A stretch of DNA of 64,000 nt from Suillus spraguei (lineage: Eukaryota; Basidiomycota; Agaricomycetes; Boletales; Suillaceae), in NCBI GenBank assembly GCA_016800925.1, contig JABCPU010000085.1, positions 140,172 through 204,171 of the forward strand. Reading direction: 5' to 3'. The notes below the pieces were generated by a model. It saw only the letters and a list, made by a program, of their open reading frames with translations, did no database searches and had not been told where the DNA came from. The translations under genes and the position numbers were made by a program. Shown piece by piece: positions 1 to 14,700 of the stretch (positions are counted from its first letter, which is position 1; every line of letters starts with the position of its first letter).

Positions 1-28
1 CGCAGGATGATCTGACATCCTCCTGCAG

Positions 29-559
29 GAAAACTATTGCATTCCTGCTGGAACTACGGTAGTCGGCAACCTTTGGTAAGTTGATATCCTTGAAGATACG
101 ACGTACTATCAATGTGTCATTGCCTTAGGGCCATTTCTCGAGATCCAGAAGTCTATCCCGAGCCTGATACATTCAAGCCCCAGCGCTGGATTGATGACCA
201 AGGTCGCTTGAGGGACGATCTCACATTCTTTACATATGGGTTCGGTCGGCGGTAAGCACCGTCTCTTGTAATATGTTTCCTTCGATTGTCTTTCCTTCCA
301 GCGTATGCCCAGGTCAACATGTTGCAAACAGGTTAGAGTTCTTTACACCCACACAATTTCCTGATCTTATCTGAAATATTACAGATCGGTGTTCATAAAT
401 TCGCTTCTTATCCTTTGGGCCTTCAAGCTCAGTCTGGATCCAACGAAGCCACAGGATGACATGGGATTAATAAATGTTCCTTGCGCTATTAAATTTCAGA
501 CGAGGGTTCCAGAGACGGAGCTTAGGCGTATAATGCAGAGTTATCCTAAAACTGGATGA
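29..559 (+). CDS. Cytochrome P450, C-terminal part (5' end outside window)
   Basis: Haem-thiolate monooxygenase, usually ER-anchored; substrate unknown. Exons 29-75, 129-251, 302-331 and 385-559 join in frame. The first gives ENYCIPAGTTVVGNLW. The second gives AISRDPEVYPEPDTFKPQRW, which is the usual PERF/R region, and ends in FGFGR-type sequence (YGFGRR). The third completes the haem-binding loop RRVCPGQHVANR, whose Cys is the axial ligand. The last exon has the expected C-terminal helix and tail, with stop TGA at 557-559. Bases 1-28 look like the end of an intron (CTGAC branch, CTGCAG acceptor). The N-terminal two thirds lie upstream of the window, so the P450 family cannot be assigned. The visible part has no frame breaks. 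Confidence 0.9.
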
Positions 560-2469
560 GAAGCCTTGGTAGATCGCCACTAGGGAGCGGGAGATGAACC
601 ATCAAATTGTTTATGCCTCTAGCTCTCTCACAATACGTTCCAAGTCTGACTTGTATAATGTAGTCAACTATGCATTTTTCTTCATTCACGTCCGTATGGA
701 AAGCCGGCGCGCAGTCCGTTACATAATGAAACACGCACCAAATGCGTGGGATTGGCGAAAACTTGGTCGGTCTTGATCGCGTTGGTTTGGTGGTTTGGGA
801 GTTATTGGATAGCGAAAGTGATGATGAAACAGTAGATGAATGGTCATTTTAAATGTATATATCTGGACAATTGAAACTAGTGGTGTACGGCCTGAATCTT
901 ACAATGTCCGTTATGGATGTGTGACACTTGTGTACTAATGAGCGCGAGTGTCCATGATGAACGGTTTGGATGGAATGTAAAGTTGATGCGGGGAATGCTG
1001 TGTCTTTCAAATGTATTGATCAGTTGGAACAAGGATTATAGATACAAACGGAAATAATACTCAATATCTGGTACACCTCATTGTTGACCAACTTCATGTC
1101 GATATGCAGCACATCGATAACACGGCTATGTCGCCTCTTCAAAATGCAATCCTTGGCCATATCGCTGAACCTTTATAGCTCCGCCTGAACTCCATTGGTG
1201 ACCCCCGGTATCGTGCTGAAGTTGCTCCCCTCAGCTCACAGTGCAGCAGGTGTATGAATCATTCACGCTCGGCAATCCCACGGCTGATCATTCTGCACGA
1301 GGGGCACATGCACAAGGACATCATGCATATGATTGCATGTGTAGGCAACGGTTTGTGTGCGGGCACCTTTGGGATGAGCAACCTTCTTGTGATCGTGCCT
1401 TTTCGAAGACCATTGATGACTTCGTGATTGCATCGCCACTCTGGCATGGTGTTCAGATTAGATTTGATACCTGGTTGGATCATGGTATTGATGACGTGGT
1501 AGATGTGGCAGTAGCGATAAGAGGTGTTGCGAGGTTATTCCTTACTATGAGGGCAAAATGGAATCCTGGCTTTGTCTTGCGATGGTAGAGGGTGATATAT
1601 AAACGATGGGCCAGGGATGTTATGACGGACCACAAAACATAGACTACTCAACAAAAGAAGACAGTCTGCGCGTGCTCAAGCCATCATGAAAAACACTTCA
1701 TACCCTGGCGGATGCATGTCCTATGACGAGCTATGTTCTACTTACCAGAACGGTGTTGCCCATGGAGGGCAAGAGCCACGCTTTGTTGCCGCTGCAGATA
1801 GCATTGACCAGTTGTCCACGTGTGCGGCACTTTGCCTAGTGAAACAACGTGGTGACGACCACCCTCATTTTTTTCACTGTAAACATGCGATGGTGAATAT
1901 TCCATAGTAAAGCAAAAAAGGCTGTTTCAGCGTGCGTCAGCGGCATCGCCGAGGCTGCCTTGACATCACAAAAGCATGCCCAGCTGAAAGTCAAACAATG
2001 AGTCAGCTACACGTTATGGTGACAGATAATCTCGTCAGCCAGCAACGGTTGTCACATACTGTTCCATTGTGAATACGACCACATTTCAAGCTTTGTCCAC
2101 GTCGCAACGCTTTGCCAGTGGAACAAATCCACAAGCAAGTCATTGTCTTCAACTACTATGATTTCCTTTTTGGGGTATGTGAATTGTGAACAAAGAGGAG
2201 TAAACAAGTGTGATTTGAGGAGCACGCTTTGGTCGCGTTTTGTGTTTAATGCTGCCACGGAACGCTCATCAACGTTTTCATCATCTCCTTTTTTAACGTG
2301 CTAACTGAAAAAGTTGCAGACAGCTAGAAATCTACCTGCACTGAAACTCCAGGTCGGCGTATTTGCAACACGGCAGCCGAGTTACGCATAACCCACCTTA
2401 AAAACGTGTTTGGAGCGTGCTCTTAATCAAGGTTAACTTGCCTCGAAGCAGCCTTGCACGGGCTTACAT
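560..2469. other. Gene-poor stretch
   Basis: No recognisable gene. Open frames here (the longest is 115 codons, 1241-1588 +) have no familiar motif and no splice partners that extend them. No repeat or RNA gene was recognised. The last 100-200 bases are presumably the promoter of the SUN-domain gene. Confidence 0.5.
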
Positions 2470-5400
2470 ATGTCATTCGCGGGCACACCTCTCGGTCAAG
2501 GCAGACGTTTAGATCACCACACATTCCTCAACAAGACAAATCTTGCTACAGTTCACAATAATCCATCTGGTAGAAACGTCAATCCTCCCACAAGTCCACC
2601 GCGTCCAATAACAACATCATACGCGTACGGGTGAGCACCATCATATCATATCATATCTTATAACAGCACCCTCATCATATCTTCACATGCACTTCAGAGC
2701 CCCAACAGAAGGCTCTAAATTACCTGTTAAACCTACGTCATCTACATCCACAGCTGACGCAGCAGACGGCGAGACAGCTCTCGTCCGCTACGCCCGCCTA
2801 AAGCGCGAGCGGTCGCTTCAACAGTCACAACCAGCCCTCGCTCCTGAGACGTGGAGCGTAAAGGATACGTCTGTTAATATTGCAAGCGCATTCTATCAAG
2901 CCGCATCTACATCACACGAGATGGACCCCAGCAATCCCAATAACGCATGGGCCTCTGGCTCTCAAACAAACCTCAACGTACCTCGAAGTACATCTGTTGA
3001 CTACGAGAAAGAGACTCATTCTACCAGCAGTCGCCGACTAGCACCCCCTCCAAATCGTCTTTCACAGCGCAATACGCGTAAGACCCTCTCAAAGCAGGAC
3101 TCCACGGTGACACATGTTTCCGACTCTGAAGGTGACGACAATCAGGAGTCCCAAGAACATGATCGCAGTGCTCGCGGGATGAGCCCCTTTGAACAGGTCG
3201 TCGACGTTTCTAAGCGCGCCCTGACGTCCGCAACCTCCTTTTACATGCGACCCCGCTCAACCGAGCCCGCGGATATCTCAGCTGCCAACACAACCACGAA
3301 CGGCAGAGACTCCAGTTATGACTACGCATCAGAGGAACAAGAGTATCAAGAGACGATGCGGCAAAATCTAGCTCGTCAGAAACAAGAGCAGTCCGCTACC
3401 AAGAGGCCTACACTTAACAACAAGCGGAACCGGATGTCCGTCGATAACAAGGCATATCAGCCCTCACAATCTGATATGGAAGGGGACTCCGACGATGTTT
3501 CTGACGACGGGCGGAAAAGAAGAAGAAAATTTAAGAAAAAGGATTTAGGTGGTGGTCCTTTGACAACGCTGCCAGTAGCAGGCTACGACAAGCGACGAAA
3601 GAAGAAGAGAGGTAGCAAGACTAATGTTGAGGGCGAAGAAGATGACGAAAGTAGCAGTGAAAGTGAGCAGGTAAGGGTGATGATTTTCATTTCAGCGTCT
3701 TTGCTCATTATTTTTCATAGCGCTCTTCAGCTCAGCATGTGTCGGCTACCCACTCCATGCCCCCGCCTTCGAGGTCCTCGATACCTCGCGGATCTGTCCC
3801 TCCCTATTCTGATGATCCAACTGACCTCGAAGTAGGGCTGGACTCCATTCCTGAGATGGATGAGCCTCCCGCTGTGGACGGCTTCTCCAACACATCTGAC
3901 ATGCCATCACGATCATTCTCGGTCGGAGGTCTTTTAGGCCTGGCTGTGAACCGTAGTGTACGGCTCCTTCTGGGTATTTTCGCTTGGGCTATACGCATTA
4001 TTACCCTCGTGGCCCTCGTTCTTGGCCGCATATTTGGATCCATATTTGATATCATCTTCATTCGTCCAGCCTCCTTTTTCTCGCAGATCAAGGCAGGACC
4101 ATTCATCACCCTTGCCAGATATCTTTTCGTCGCTGCTGCTCTTTATGCCATTTGGTATCAGTTCCATAATCCTATCCTTCAAATGCTACCCATTCACTCG
4201 CCACAACGCCAATATTACGCACCCGACACGCCGATCACGAACCTTGATGAACTTAGCGCTAGGCTTCAAAATATTGAGGCCGCTCTGTCCGGTCTTTCTC
4301 TTGACCAACAACGTGCTCGTGCCCAGCAAGATCTCGAAGCTCGTGCACATGGAGATGTCGTCAACCGAATTTTTGCTCTCGAGGCACGCATTCGTGACGA
4401 AGCCAAGCGTGTTTCTGATACGGAGGCTCATCTCAAGTCGTCTTCGAAACAAGGTCTCGTTGACCTTAGACGGGAGGTTGAAGCCCTGCATTCTCAGCTA
4501 AGCGCTGTGGAATCTGCGCCCAGGGAGACTGTAATTTCAATGCCACCTCCTGTTAACGACGAAGAGGCACGGGTCAAGTTGAGAATTCTGGAGGAGCGGC
4601 TTGGAAGTATCGAGGATGGCGTAAAAGATGCCCTGGAGCAAGCCAAGAACGCTGCACGTGCTCCAGCAAACGTACCTGCTGGTCCAGCTTGGTGGTCGAA
4701 GCCGGCATCGACTGTTGGCACTGGTGCTGGTCTAACCATCAAGTCTACGGATGGCTCTGACGTCACTTCGCTCATCTCCCAACTCGTCGACAACGCTATT
4801 GCACGATACGGGACTCAAGATATCGTTTCTCGTCCTGATTTCGCGCTCCACTCTGGTGGTGCACGTCCAATTCCTCATCTTACGAGTAGTACGCTGGAGT
4901 TGCGGCCAAGCACACTGCGAGGGCAGATCCTGGGTCTTATTACTGGCCATGGGTATGAAGTGGGCCGTTCACCAATAACTGCTTTGCATCAGGATTTGCA
5001 CAGCGGGAACTGCTGGCCCATGGCCGGACCTTACGGTCAATTGGGCGTGATGCTTGCCTTCCCTGCTATCATCTCTGACATCACCATCGACCACGTCGCC
5101 AAGGAAGTTGCGTTCGATCTTAGTACTGCTCCCAAAGACATGGAGGTTTGGGGTCAAGTAGAGGGCGAAGATAATTTAGCAAAAGTTGCAGTGTGGCGCG
5201 CAGAACAAGCTGCACGACGAGAGGCTGCAAAGGAGGCTGGTGAAACTGTTCCTGAAGCGGATCTTGATGACGATTATCCGGCTACGCTTCCCAGTGATGT
5301 TTTGTTCATCCGCCTTGCATCATTCACATATGATATTCATGCGCCTTCAAACATTCAAACCTTCCCCGTACGCCAGGAAATCCGGGATCTCTCTCTGGAT

Positions 5401-5529
5401 TTCGGTCTCGTGGCGCTTGTAATCAAGGATAACTGGGGCAAAGACGGGTATACGTGTTTGTATCGCTTCCGCGTACATGGCGAACGCCCTGGAGGTGGCT
5501 CGTTACCATTCCCTACCGAAAATTCATGA
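2470..5529 (+). CDS. SUN-domain (Sad1/UNC-84) nuclear envelope protein
   Basis: Inner nuclear membrane half of a LINC bridge that links chromatin to cytoskeletal KASH partners. Exons 2470-2630, 2698-3670 and 3721-5529 join in frame to 980 aa. The start is ATG 2470 (MSFAGTPLGQGRRLDHH), because it gives a clean exon 1 with donor GTGAGC. Residues 1-450 are Ser/Pro/charged, low complexity and nucleoplasmic-like, with basic clusters (KRRRKFKKK). Hydrophobic segments lie near residues 459-492 (LLLGIFAWAIRIITLVALVL) and 508-525. A heptad-rich coiled coil spans about 550-640. The SUN domain occupies about 750-975 and contains SPITALHQDLHSGNCWPM, GPYGQLGV and STAPKDMEVWG, the conserved core. Length and order fit fungal Sad1 proteins. 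No damage was seen. Confidence 0.93.
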
Positions 5530-6014
5530 CAGTGACGACTTAGAAGCGAGGTGTACATATGATATAATCGTTCTTTTTATTTTTTGGAGTCGTTCCTTGT
5601 GCTATGGTTACTACTTTATCTCTTTTATTTGTCGTATGGGCTACATTGAAATCAAAGCATTTCTCGAGTATCTCGACATTACTTGCGCTAGCGAATATTT
5701 CATAAATCATCTCCCACCGGCATCAATGAGTTGATTTTTTGGCACGTGACTTCGATACGCGTCACGTAAGTTTATGCTTCTCCCGACTCCCCCGCAAACG
5801 ATCCTTAATTTTGATGAACGCAACAGGCCCTGAATCTAAAATATAGACTCTTTAACTTATACTCAAAGAAATGAGACTTTATTTCAGACACATGTTAACG
5901 TCTGAAGTCGGCCTACCAGCTCGAACTGAGTCATGACTCAGCACCCCCTGATCATCCTCTGCACATCCCCCCTTTTCATCCCGCCTAGCTCAATTCATAA
6001 CTTGAACATATACT
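5530..6014. other. Intergenic
   Basis: 3' flank of the SUN gene and promoter of the alcohol dehydrogenase. AT-rich, with no gene or repeat recognised. Confidence 0.5.
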
Positions 6015-7138
6015 ATGACAAGTATGACAACTACTATCAATTTCACCGTCTTCAAAGGCTCCCCCACAGGGCAGATCGTTCAGTCGACAACCCACAAAGA
6101 CGGTCTTAAGCCTGACGAAGTCCTCCTTGAAATCACTCATGCTGGCCTTTGCGGTACAGATCTGCACTACAAGACTTCTGACATCGTTCTCAGCCATGAG
6201 GGCGTCGGCATCGTGCAGGAGGTGGGTTCTGAGGTTACCACCTTTGAAAAGTACTACCTTCTTTTAAACCCCAGATAATCAGAAATTGACACCATAAACA
6301 GGGGAGACCGTGCTGGTTGGGGGTACTTACATAACTCCTGTGGGCACTGTGACGAGTGCTTCAGTGGAAACGAGATATTTTGCCCAGAACGCGCCCTGTA
6401 TGCGGACGCTGATAGAGACCAAGGCGGGTTCGCCTCGCACGCTGTCTGGAAAGCTGGATTCCTTTTCCACATCCCTGATGTGATCTCTTCCTCCCATGCA
6501 GCTCCTCTTATGTGTGCTGGCGGCACTGTCTTCAACGCTATGCACCTTCATGGCATGTTACAAACCGATCGAGTAGGTATTATCGGCGTTGGCGGCCTCG
6601 GACATCTCGCTATCCAGTTCGCTGCGAAGATGGGCTGCGAGGTTGTGGTATTCTCCGGACAAGAGGACAAAAGAGCTGATGCAATGGGTTTCGGCGCGAG
6701 TGAGTTCTACGTGACGAAGGACGTGCAGAAGCTCGATATAGGGGCGCCCCTCAAGCACCTCTTCATTACAGCAGCCCAGCAGCCGGATTGGACAATGTAC
6801 GTGATCCTGTGACTGCATTCAAGTTGTTTAACAAGCCTCGCATCATCTGCAGCTACCTCGATACTCTTGCACCGCGTGCCAAGATATACCCGCTCACTGT
6901 GTCCACTGACACCCTCACCTTGCCCTATATGTACCTTGTCGTTAATGGCATCACGCTTCAGGGCGGTATCTGCCCTTCGCGTGGAACGCATGTCAAGATG
7001 CTGAGGTTTGCAGCACTTCACGGCATCAGGCCCAGGGTTGAGCAGTTCGCGTTAACTAAAGATGGCATAGGTAAGGCGATAAAGAAGCTTGAGACAGGAA
7101 ACATGAAGTACCGTGCAGTTTTGGTTGCTGGGATGTGA
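6015..7138 (+). CDS. Zinc-type alcohol dehydrogenase (MDR family)
   Basis: NAD(P)-dependent oxidation or reduction of alcohols and aldehydes. Exons 6015-6250, 6302-6796 and 6853-7138 join to 338 aa. The N-terminal catalytic domain has HAGLCGTDLHYK (catalytic Zn Cys), LSHEGVGIVQEVG (the HE of the GHE motif) and GDRAGWGY. The structural zinc lobe reads CGHCDECFSGNEIFC, four cysteines in the classic spacing. The Rossmann part has GIIGVGGLGHLAIQFAAKMG (GxGGxG). Intron 2 (6797-6852) is needed to join QQPDWT to IYLDTLAPRAKIYPL; reading through it meets a stop. The gene is intact. Its tail faces that of the minus-strand iminopeptidase. Substrate unknown; similar to cinnamyl-alcohol or general fungal ADHs. 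Confidence 0.92.
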
Positions 7139-7568
7139 AGGTGACGATTTCGAGTCTAAACCTTAGGAAAGTATGCGTTGAGTATCGTGTGCATGATGAA
7201 TCTTCACCTATCATCTATTCTAATTCAAATCATTCCTCTTCGTGGTCGATGATGTGCATCCTGCAAAATACATGAGTTACAAACGCAATTCGAATCAGTG
7301 GAAAGACTCTGGCAATGGTTGAAGAATGTTGTATGGTTAGCTGTTTCGTTGCAAGACGCCCAAAATACTTCACAATATTTCGTACCAAGTTCAGCGTCAT
7401 GAAAACCGAAGCCCTTGTCATCTGCCAATCGAACTTGTGGCTATGGACCCTGACAGAACGACACGGGCAAACAAATCCGCAGACAACTTAAAACTTTATA
7501 TGTTCAGTATCTTACACAAATTATCTCAAATATCAGGATCCTTCCCTCTGATCATAGACCTCGCGTTA
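7139..7568. other. Intergenic between convergent genes
   Basis: Separates the ends of the alcohol dehydrogenase (+) and the iminopeptidase (-). Presumed 3' UTRs; nothing else seen. Confidence 0.5.
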
Positions 7569-9277
<1,709 letters not shown>

Positions 9278-9787
9278 CGCTGCAGGTTTCGACAGAGTGG
9301 TGGACGAAGACGTAGGCCGTAAGCACAAGCAGAAGAAGCTATTCTTGTAATCGGCCCAAAACTCCGGGGGTAGATAAGCTGAGATGACGCTTTGGTCAAA
9401 AGCCCTGCAGTAACTTGAACACCTGATCATGATGCCATTTAAAATTGCACATGAACAAAGAAAACCGCGCGAAATTCGAAAATTCAAATGTACTCACGAG
9501 TTGCTCTCAAGTCTTAATCTCCCCTAGACAGAGGCTTTACAGACGAAGGAAAATAGTCGTTCCTTCTAATAAAGCTCCACTCTTGGCGGTTACTACATGC
9601 AGTGCCACTGGCACGACAGACTACAGCCTACAGCTTGATGACGCTCCCGAAAAAGCTCGCGATCAACAAAAAAATCAATTTATTATATGATACTTGCGAT
9701 TCAAACAATAGACCTGGCCAGCTTTGAGGCTCAAACTATTCGACCACGATCAAATAAATCCAGGATACCCCAGGACAGCTCTGTCTA
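9278..9787. other. Divergent intergenic region
   Basis: Lies between the iminopeptidase start (-) and Sec14 copy A (+), so it should hold both promoters. The last 80 bases resemble the upstream region of Sec14 copy B (both have an ACAGCTCT stretch shortly before the ATG). Confidence 0.45.
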
Positions 9788-10984
<1,197 letters not shown>

Positions 10985-11170
10985 GAGAAAAGTAGACATT
11001 TTTATTGTCTATTCGCTGTCCTTTCCTGATGCATTAAGACTATAAATTTTGATGGAGCGGTGTATCTCAATGTGTGCGCGCAACAGGGGAAGTCGGAAGA
11101 TAAAACTCAACAGACTTTTAGTTGCAACTACTAGTTGAAGGTCCGCTAATCGCGGAAATGTATGTCTTTC

Positions 11171-11489
11171 TCATTGCGCAGGTGGAAATCCAGTTGATAA
11201 CTGTAGCTGTTCTGTGAGACGATATCCATGGATAGGGTAGCTATGCATAAAATAAACTGCAGAATACATCTGTAAAAGTCCTTGGCTCCAGACACCCTTC
11301 ACAAACCCGAAGCTCCGCTGTCCATCATAATCTAGGGAGCAAGTTTTTGTTTCCTCGGCCACACAACGTAGCAAATCCTGCACGGAAGATATTGCATCTT
11401 CAACTGCAGTATGAGCTACGCCATTCATCGCAAAGGTTGCTTGTCTGTCAGGGTTCTGCAAATCATCCCGGACCCACTGCACCTTTTTA
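11171..11489 (-). pseudogene. DUF6535 gene copy 1, 3' end (severed by transposon)
   Basis: Continues the minus-strand gene whose 5' part lies at 19864-22124. It reads KKVQWVRDDLQNPDRQATFA then AVEDAISSVQDLL, matching the last 60 residues of intact copy 2 (KKVQEALEDLQKPGRQATFA, AVETAISSVQDL) at 46750-46880. Similarity to copy 2 continues past the copy 2 stop into its 3' flank. The Plavaka-type element begins directly upstream at 11490. Confidence 0.88.
11484..11489. repeat. Target-site duplication, left copy (TTTTTA)
   Basis: TTTTTA here and at 19864-19869 flank the 8.37 kb insertion. Joining the flanks with one copy recreates an uninterrupted DUF6535 frame (SVKKVQWVRDD), which matches copy 2. 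Confidence 0.75.
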
Positions 11490-11519
11490 GTGAGGTCTGT
11501 TCATCAGGAAAAAGGCTAT

Positions 11520-11745
11520 ATTGTCGTAGCCCAGGTGACAGCTATATAGCGCTATATAGGCGCTTATAGCCCCCATTTAGACTACATAGCGCTATGTAGC
11601 CTATTCTATGTAGCCACCCTAAGGGCTACATAGAACTACATAGCGCTATATAGCCTAAAGCCGTGCTACAGGTAGCTACAGGCAGCTACAGACAACTACT
11701 GACAGCTACAGGCACTACGAAACCAAAATCTGTGCCCCAAGCGCA
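11520..11745. repeat. Left subterminal repeat array of the Plavaka-type element
   Basis: Dense, partly palindromic units such as AGCGCTATATAG, CTACATAGCGCTATGTAG and AGCTACAGGCAGCTACAG. The same words recur at the opposite end (19556-19856), as expected for transposase-binding subterminal repeats. Confidence 0.8.
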
Positions 11746-11784
11746 CCTGTCCAGTATTAGCAGGTCTATCAAATACATAATGCT

Positions 11785-14700
11785 CTATCTACACGCAGAA
11801 AATATTTCGCTGTCAATAAACTCATTAAAATAATAATCGTTCACAGCCTCATATGCATTTACACTTCGCAACCTCAAGTCCACTGATGGTCCCATCTTCG
11901 GGATTAGATGACACAGCCGCACAATATCATCAACATGAATCACAGCAGCATTACGGTGGAGCTGGTGGGTTGAGTGTGACAATTGTCGCATTTGAGATGA
12001 AGGGTCTGGCTGTTTGAAAGGTGTGAACCACTCGTTGTAAGCAGGGGCTCTGGAGTATGTACCAAACTGACGAGGGAGTGACAATATAGCACGAACTTGA
12101 GCCACTCGCACCCCTGCCGCAGACTGTCAAAATTGATCCTTGAGAAACAAGATTTTGAAAAATACCTTCAAGAGAACACAAGTGTGAGGAGTGAGGACCA
12201 TCTGATGTCAATGCCATGTCAAAGTGAGCTGGACAACTAGGTTTCTGGCCTGAAGCCAATCTTTCTGGCATTGCTCTAATGCGCCTCCGCATTGGTGCAT
12301 CACTAGATTGTAAATCAGGTGGCACAACAATGACGACTTGACAATAAATGTCAAAATGGTCCTGAAGGCCAGGTACGAGCATGCAGTTTGAGAGATTCTT
12401 GTGAAGGAAATGTTGGAGAGCAGGGAGAAAATCGGTGGTGCCATGTGCAGTTACAATCTTTTGAACTGATTGACATGGATGCACTGGGGTCTTCGCAAGG
12501 ACGTGTTGTAACGAACATATTCATATTGGCGCTGGGCTTAAAACCCTATCTTTTGACACTCGTCTCACGTCTATAGGAGTTACCACTTGTCCATGGCCGT
12601 CTTACCCCTTTAGCATTTCCGGTGGCATCCCACGCTTACTGCACACCATACCGACTGCCACACCACATTCCACGTACCAATGTCCTTTCATGTCCTTGCC
12701 ATGTCCGCATAGCTCCATTTGGTGCATCGTTTGTTTTATGTTCATTATCACTGATTCCACAGCAAGACTTATTACATGTTGCCTCATGCCGCAGCACCTT
12801 GCACTATGTTTACATACAGCAGTTACTACACTCAAGCGCTACTGATCTTGCCTAGAGTATTCTGAATACATATGATTTAGGATATAAGCACTGCATACTC
12901 CACACGATACAGTACCTAATTTTACCTCATTGCACGTACTATAGGTCAGGATTGTTGTCTAGCTCTGGATCTACCCAGTAGTAGACTTAGTCTTTAAAGT
13001 TCTTTATCGCTCGTTAATCAATCATGCTCGTTCTCCGTTACCGCTGGACTTTTGATTGTTATTTTGACTGAACTTCTCATGCACCGCTGCTTTACCACTA
13101 AAAGTACCGCGGCATTCTTTACTGTTTCTTCGCACTGCTCGCAACCTTACCACTACGCTGATATCACCACTTGTCACCGCTCGCTCGATGTTACTGTTTC
13201 AAGTATTATCTCAACCACGGTAGCACCGCTACATACGACACTAGTTCCGGTGGCATCACCGCTGACCGGGCAGCTTACTGCTGACTACAGTTGTGTTAGC
13301 CAATCGAGGTATGCACTATGCAAGAAGACAGCATCTTGGCGTTGAAGCCAAAAAACCATTTGTTCCTCGTAGTTGCATTTATTGCTGGCACAGTAAGCAT
13401 CCTTTGCAAAGTCTATATGCAAGCACTCAGGTAATTCTGTGTTAAAACCGTCAGCTGCACCAAACAATGTGATTGACTGTACATAATGACTGAGTTGGTG
13501 TAATTTAGGTATGTTGAAGTGTTCACGAATTGCGAGGTCCTTGAGAATGTCTTTATTAGCGTGAAATACTGCTAGGGCAGACTGTAGGGCTTCAAGCGAG
13601 TCGGCCGTGTGAATTTGCAGCTGGGCGTAATATGAGAAATCCAGAATTGATTGTGTAATGACCAAGACATGACTACCATGTATAACTCAGCCACAAACAA
13701 TGTATTCAAAAGGCTCGTTACACACACACCTAGGTACTGCACTGGCAAGTAAGGCAATGTGTTACAGTTGTATGTGCCCCTATTCATTTTCCTTTCTACT
13801 CTTGTATATCACGTGATATGGAGCTTATCGCTCGGACACTTCCACTTCCATGAGACATCATATGACTCAACGAGTACGTCATATCATGTGATGTCATGAC
13901 TTCCCATGATTCTGTTCTCGGACTCAACCAATTTAGCATACGCATACGCTAAACCCATGTCTTTATCTCTAACTCATGCATCTCAACACACTTGTATGAT
14001 ACATGCCTTCCTTATTAGGATACGCAGTTATATTCTCATGGTTACCTGGTCTGTGCGCGCATATATACCTATATAAGCACAGTGTACTTGCAGTAGATTC
14101 CCTACTTTAATCTTACTGGGTTTTACCTGGATTCCTCTTCACTAAAGATCTCCAATCTTTAGTCATCTTGAATCGTCTCTAAGTCTAAGCACTCCTTAGC
14201 CTTAGTCTCTATTCTCGTAGAACCTCTTAGACTTGTCTTTGAGGCTGAACCCTTGATAGTACTCGGAACGCATTCCTTGTACTTTCACCTTGTCCTCTTC
14301 TGGACATTGTAGAACTTCCCAGCAGACTGTCTGTGTCTTTTCACTGTCGCTGGTGACGCCATCCCAGTTCATAACACAATGAACACCCGCTGCATTTCTT
14401 TATGCTCTCTTCCTGTCCATTGCTTCACAGTTGAGATACCTTTCTTGAAGCAACAAAGTCCTGGATAATCTGGGATTGCCTTGAAATGGGCATCCATCTC
14501 TTCCTCACTGATAATTTGGAGGCACCACTTTATGAGGTGATCCTTGAACACACCTTTGTGGACTTGGTGCAAAAGATCAGGAGTGAACACCAGGAAAATA
14601 TCAGCATGAGGCATATCGGCCCAGAATGGTTTATAAATGGCGCATAGACCATTCTCCTCAAATTCTGGTGGATGCTGACCATTCTTGCACCTTTGCAAGA

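Noticed and set aside
1241..1588. 115-codon plus-strand frame as a novel gene
   Set aside because: No motif, no introns, a 74-codon frame open on the other strand too, and no sign of codon preference; left as unannotated.
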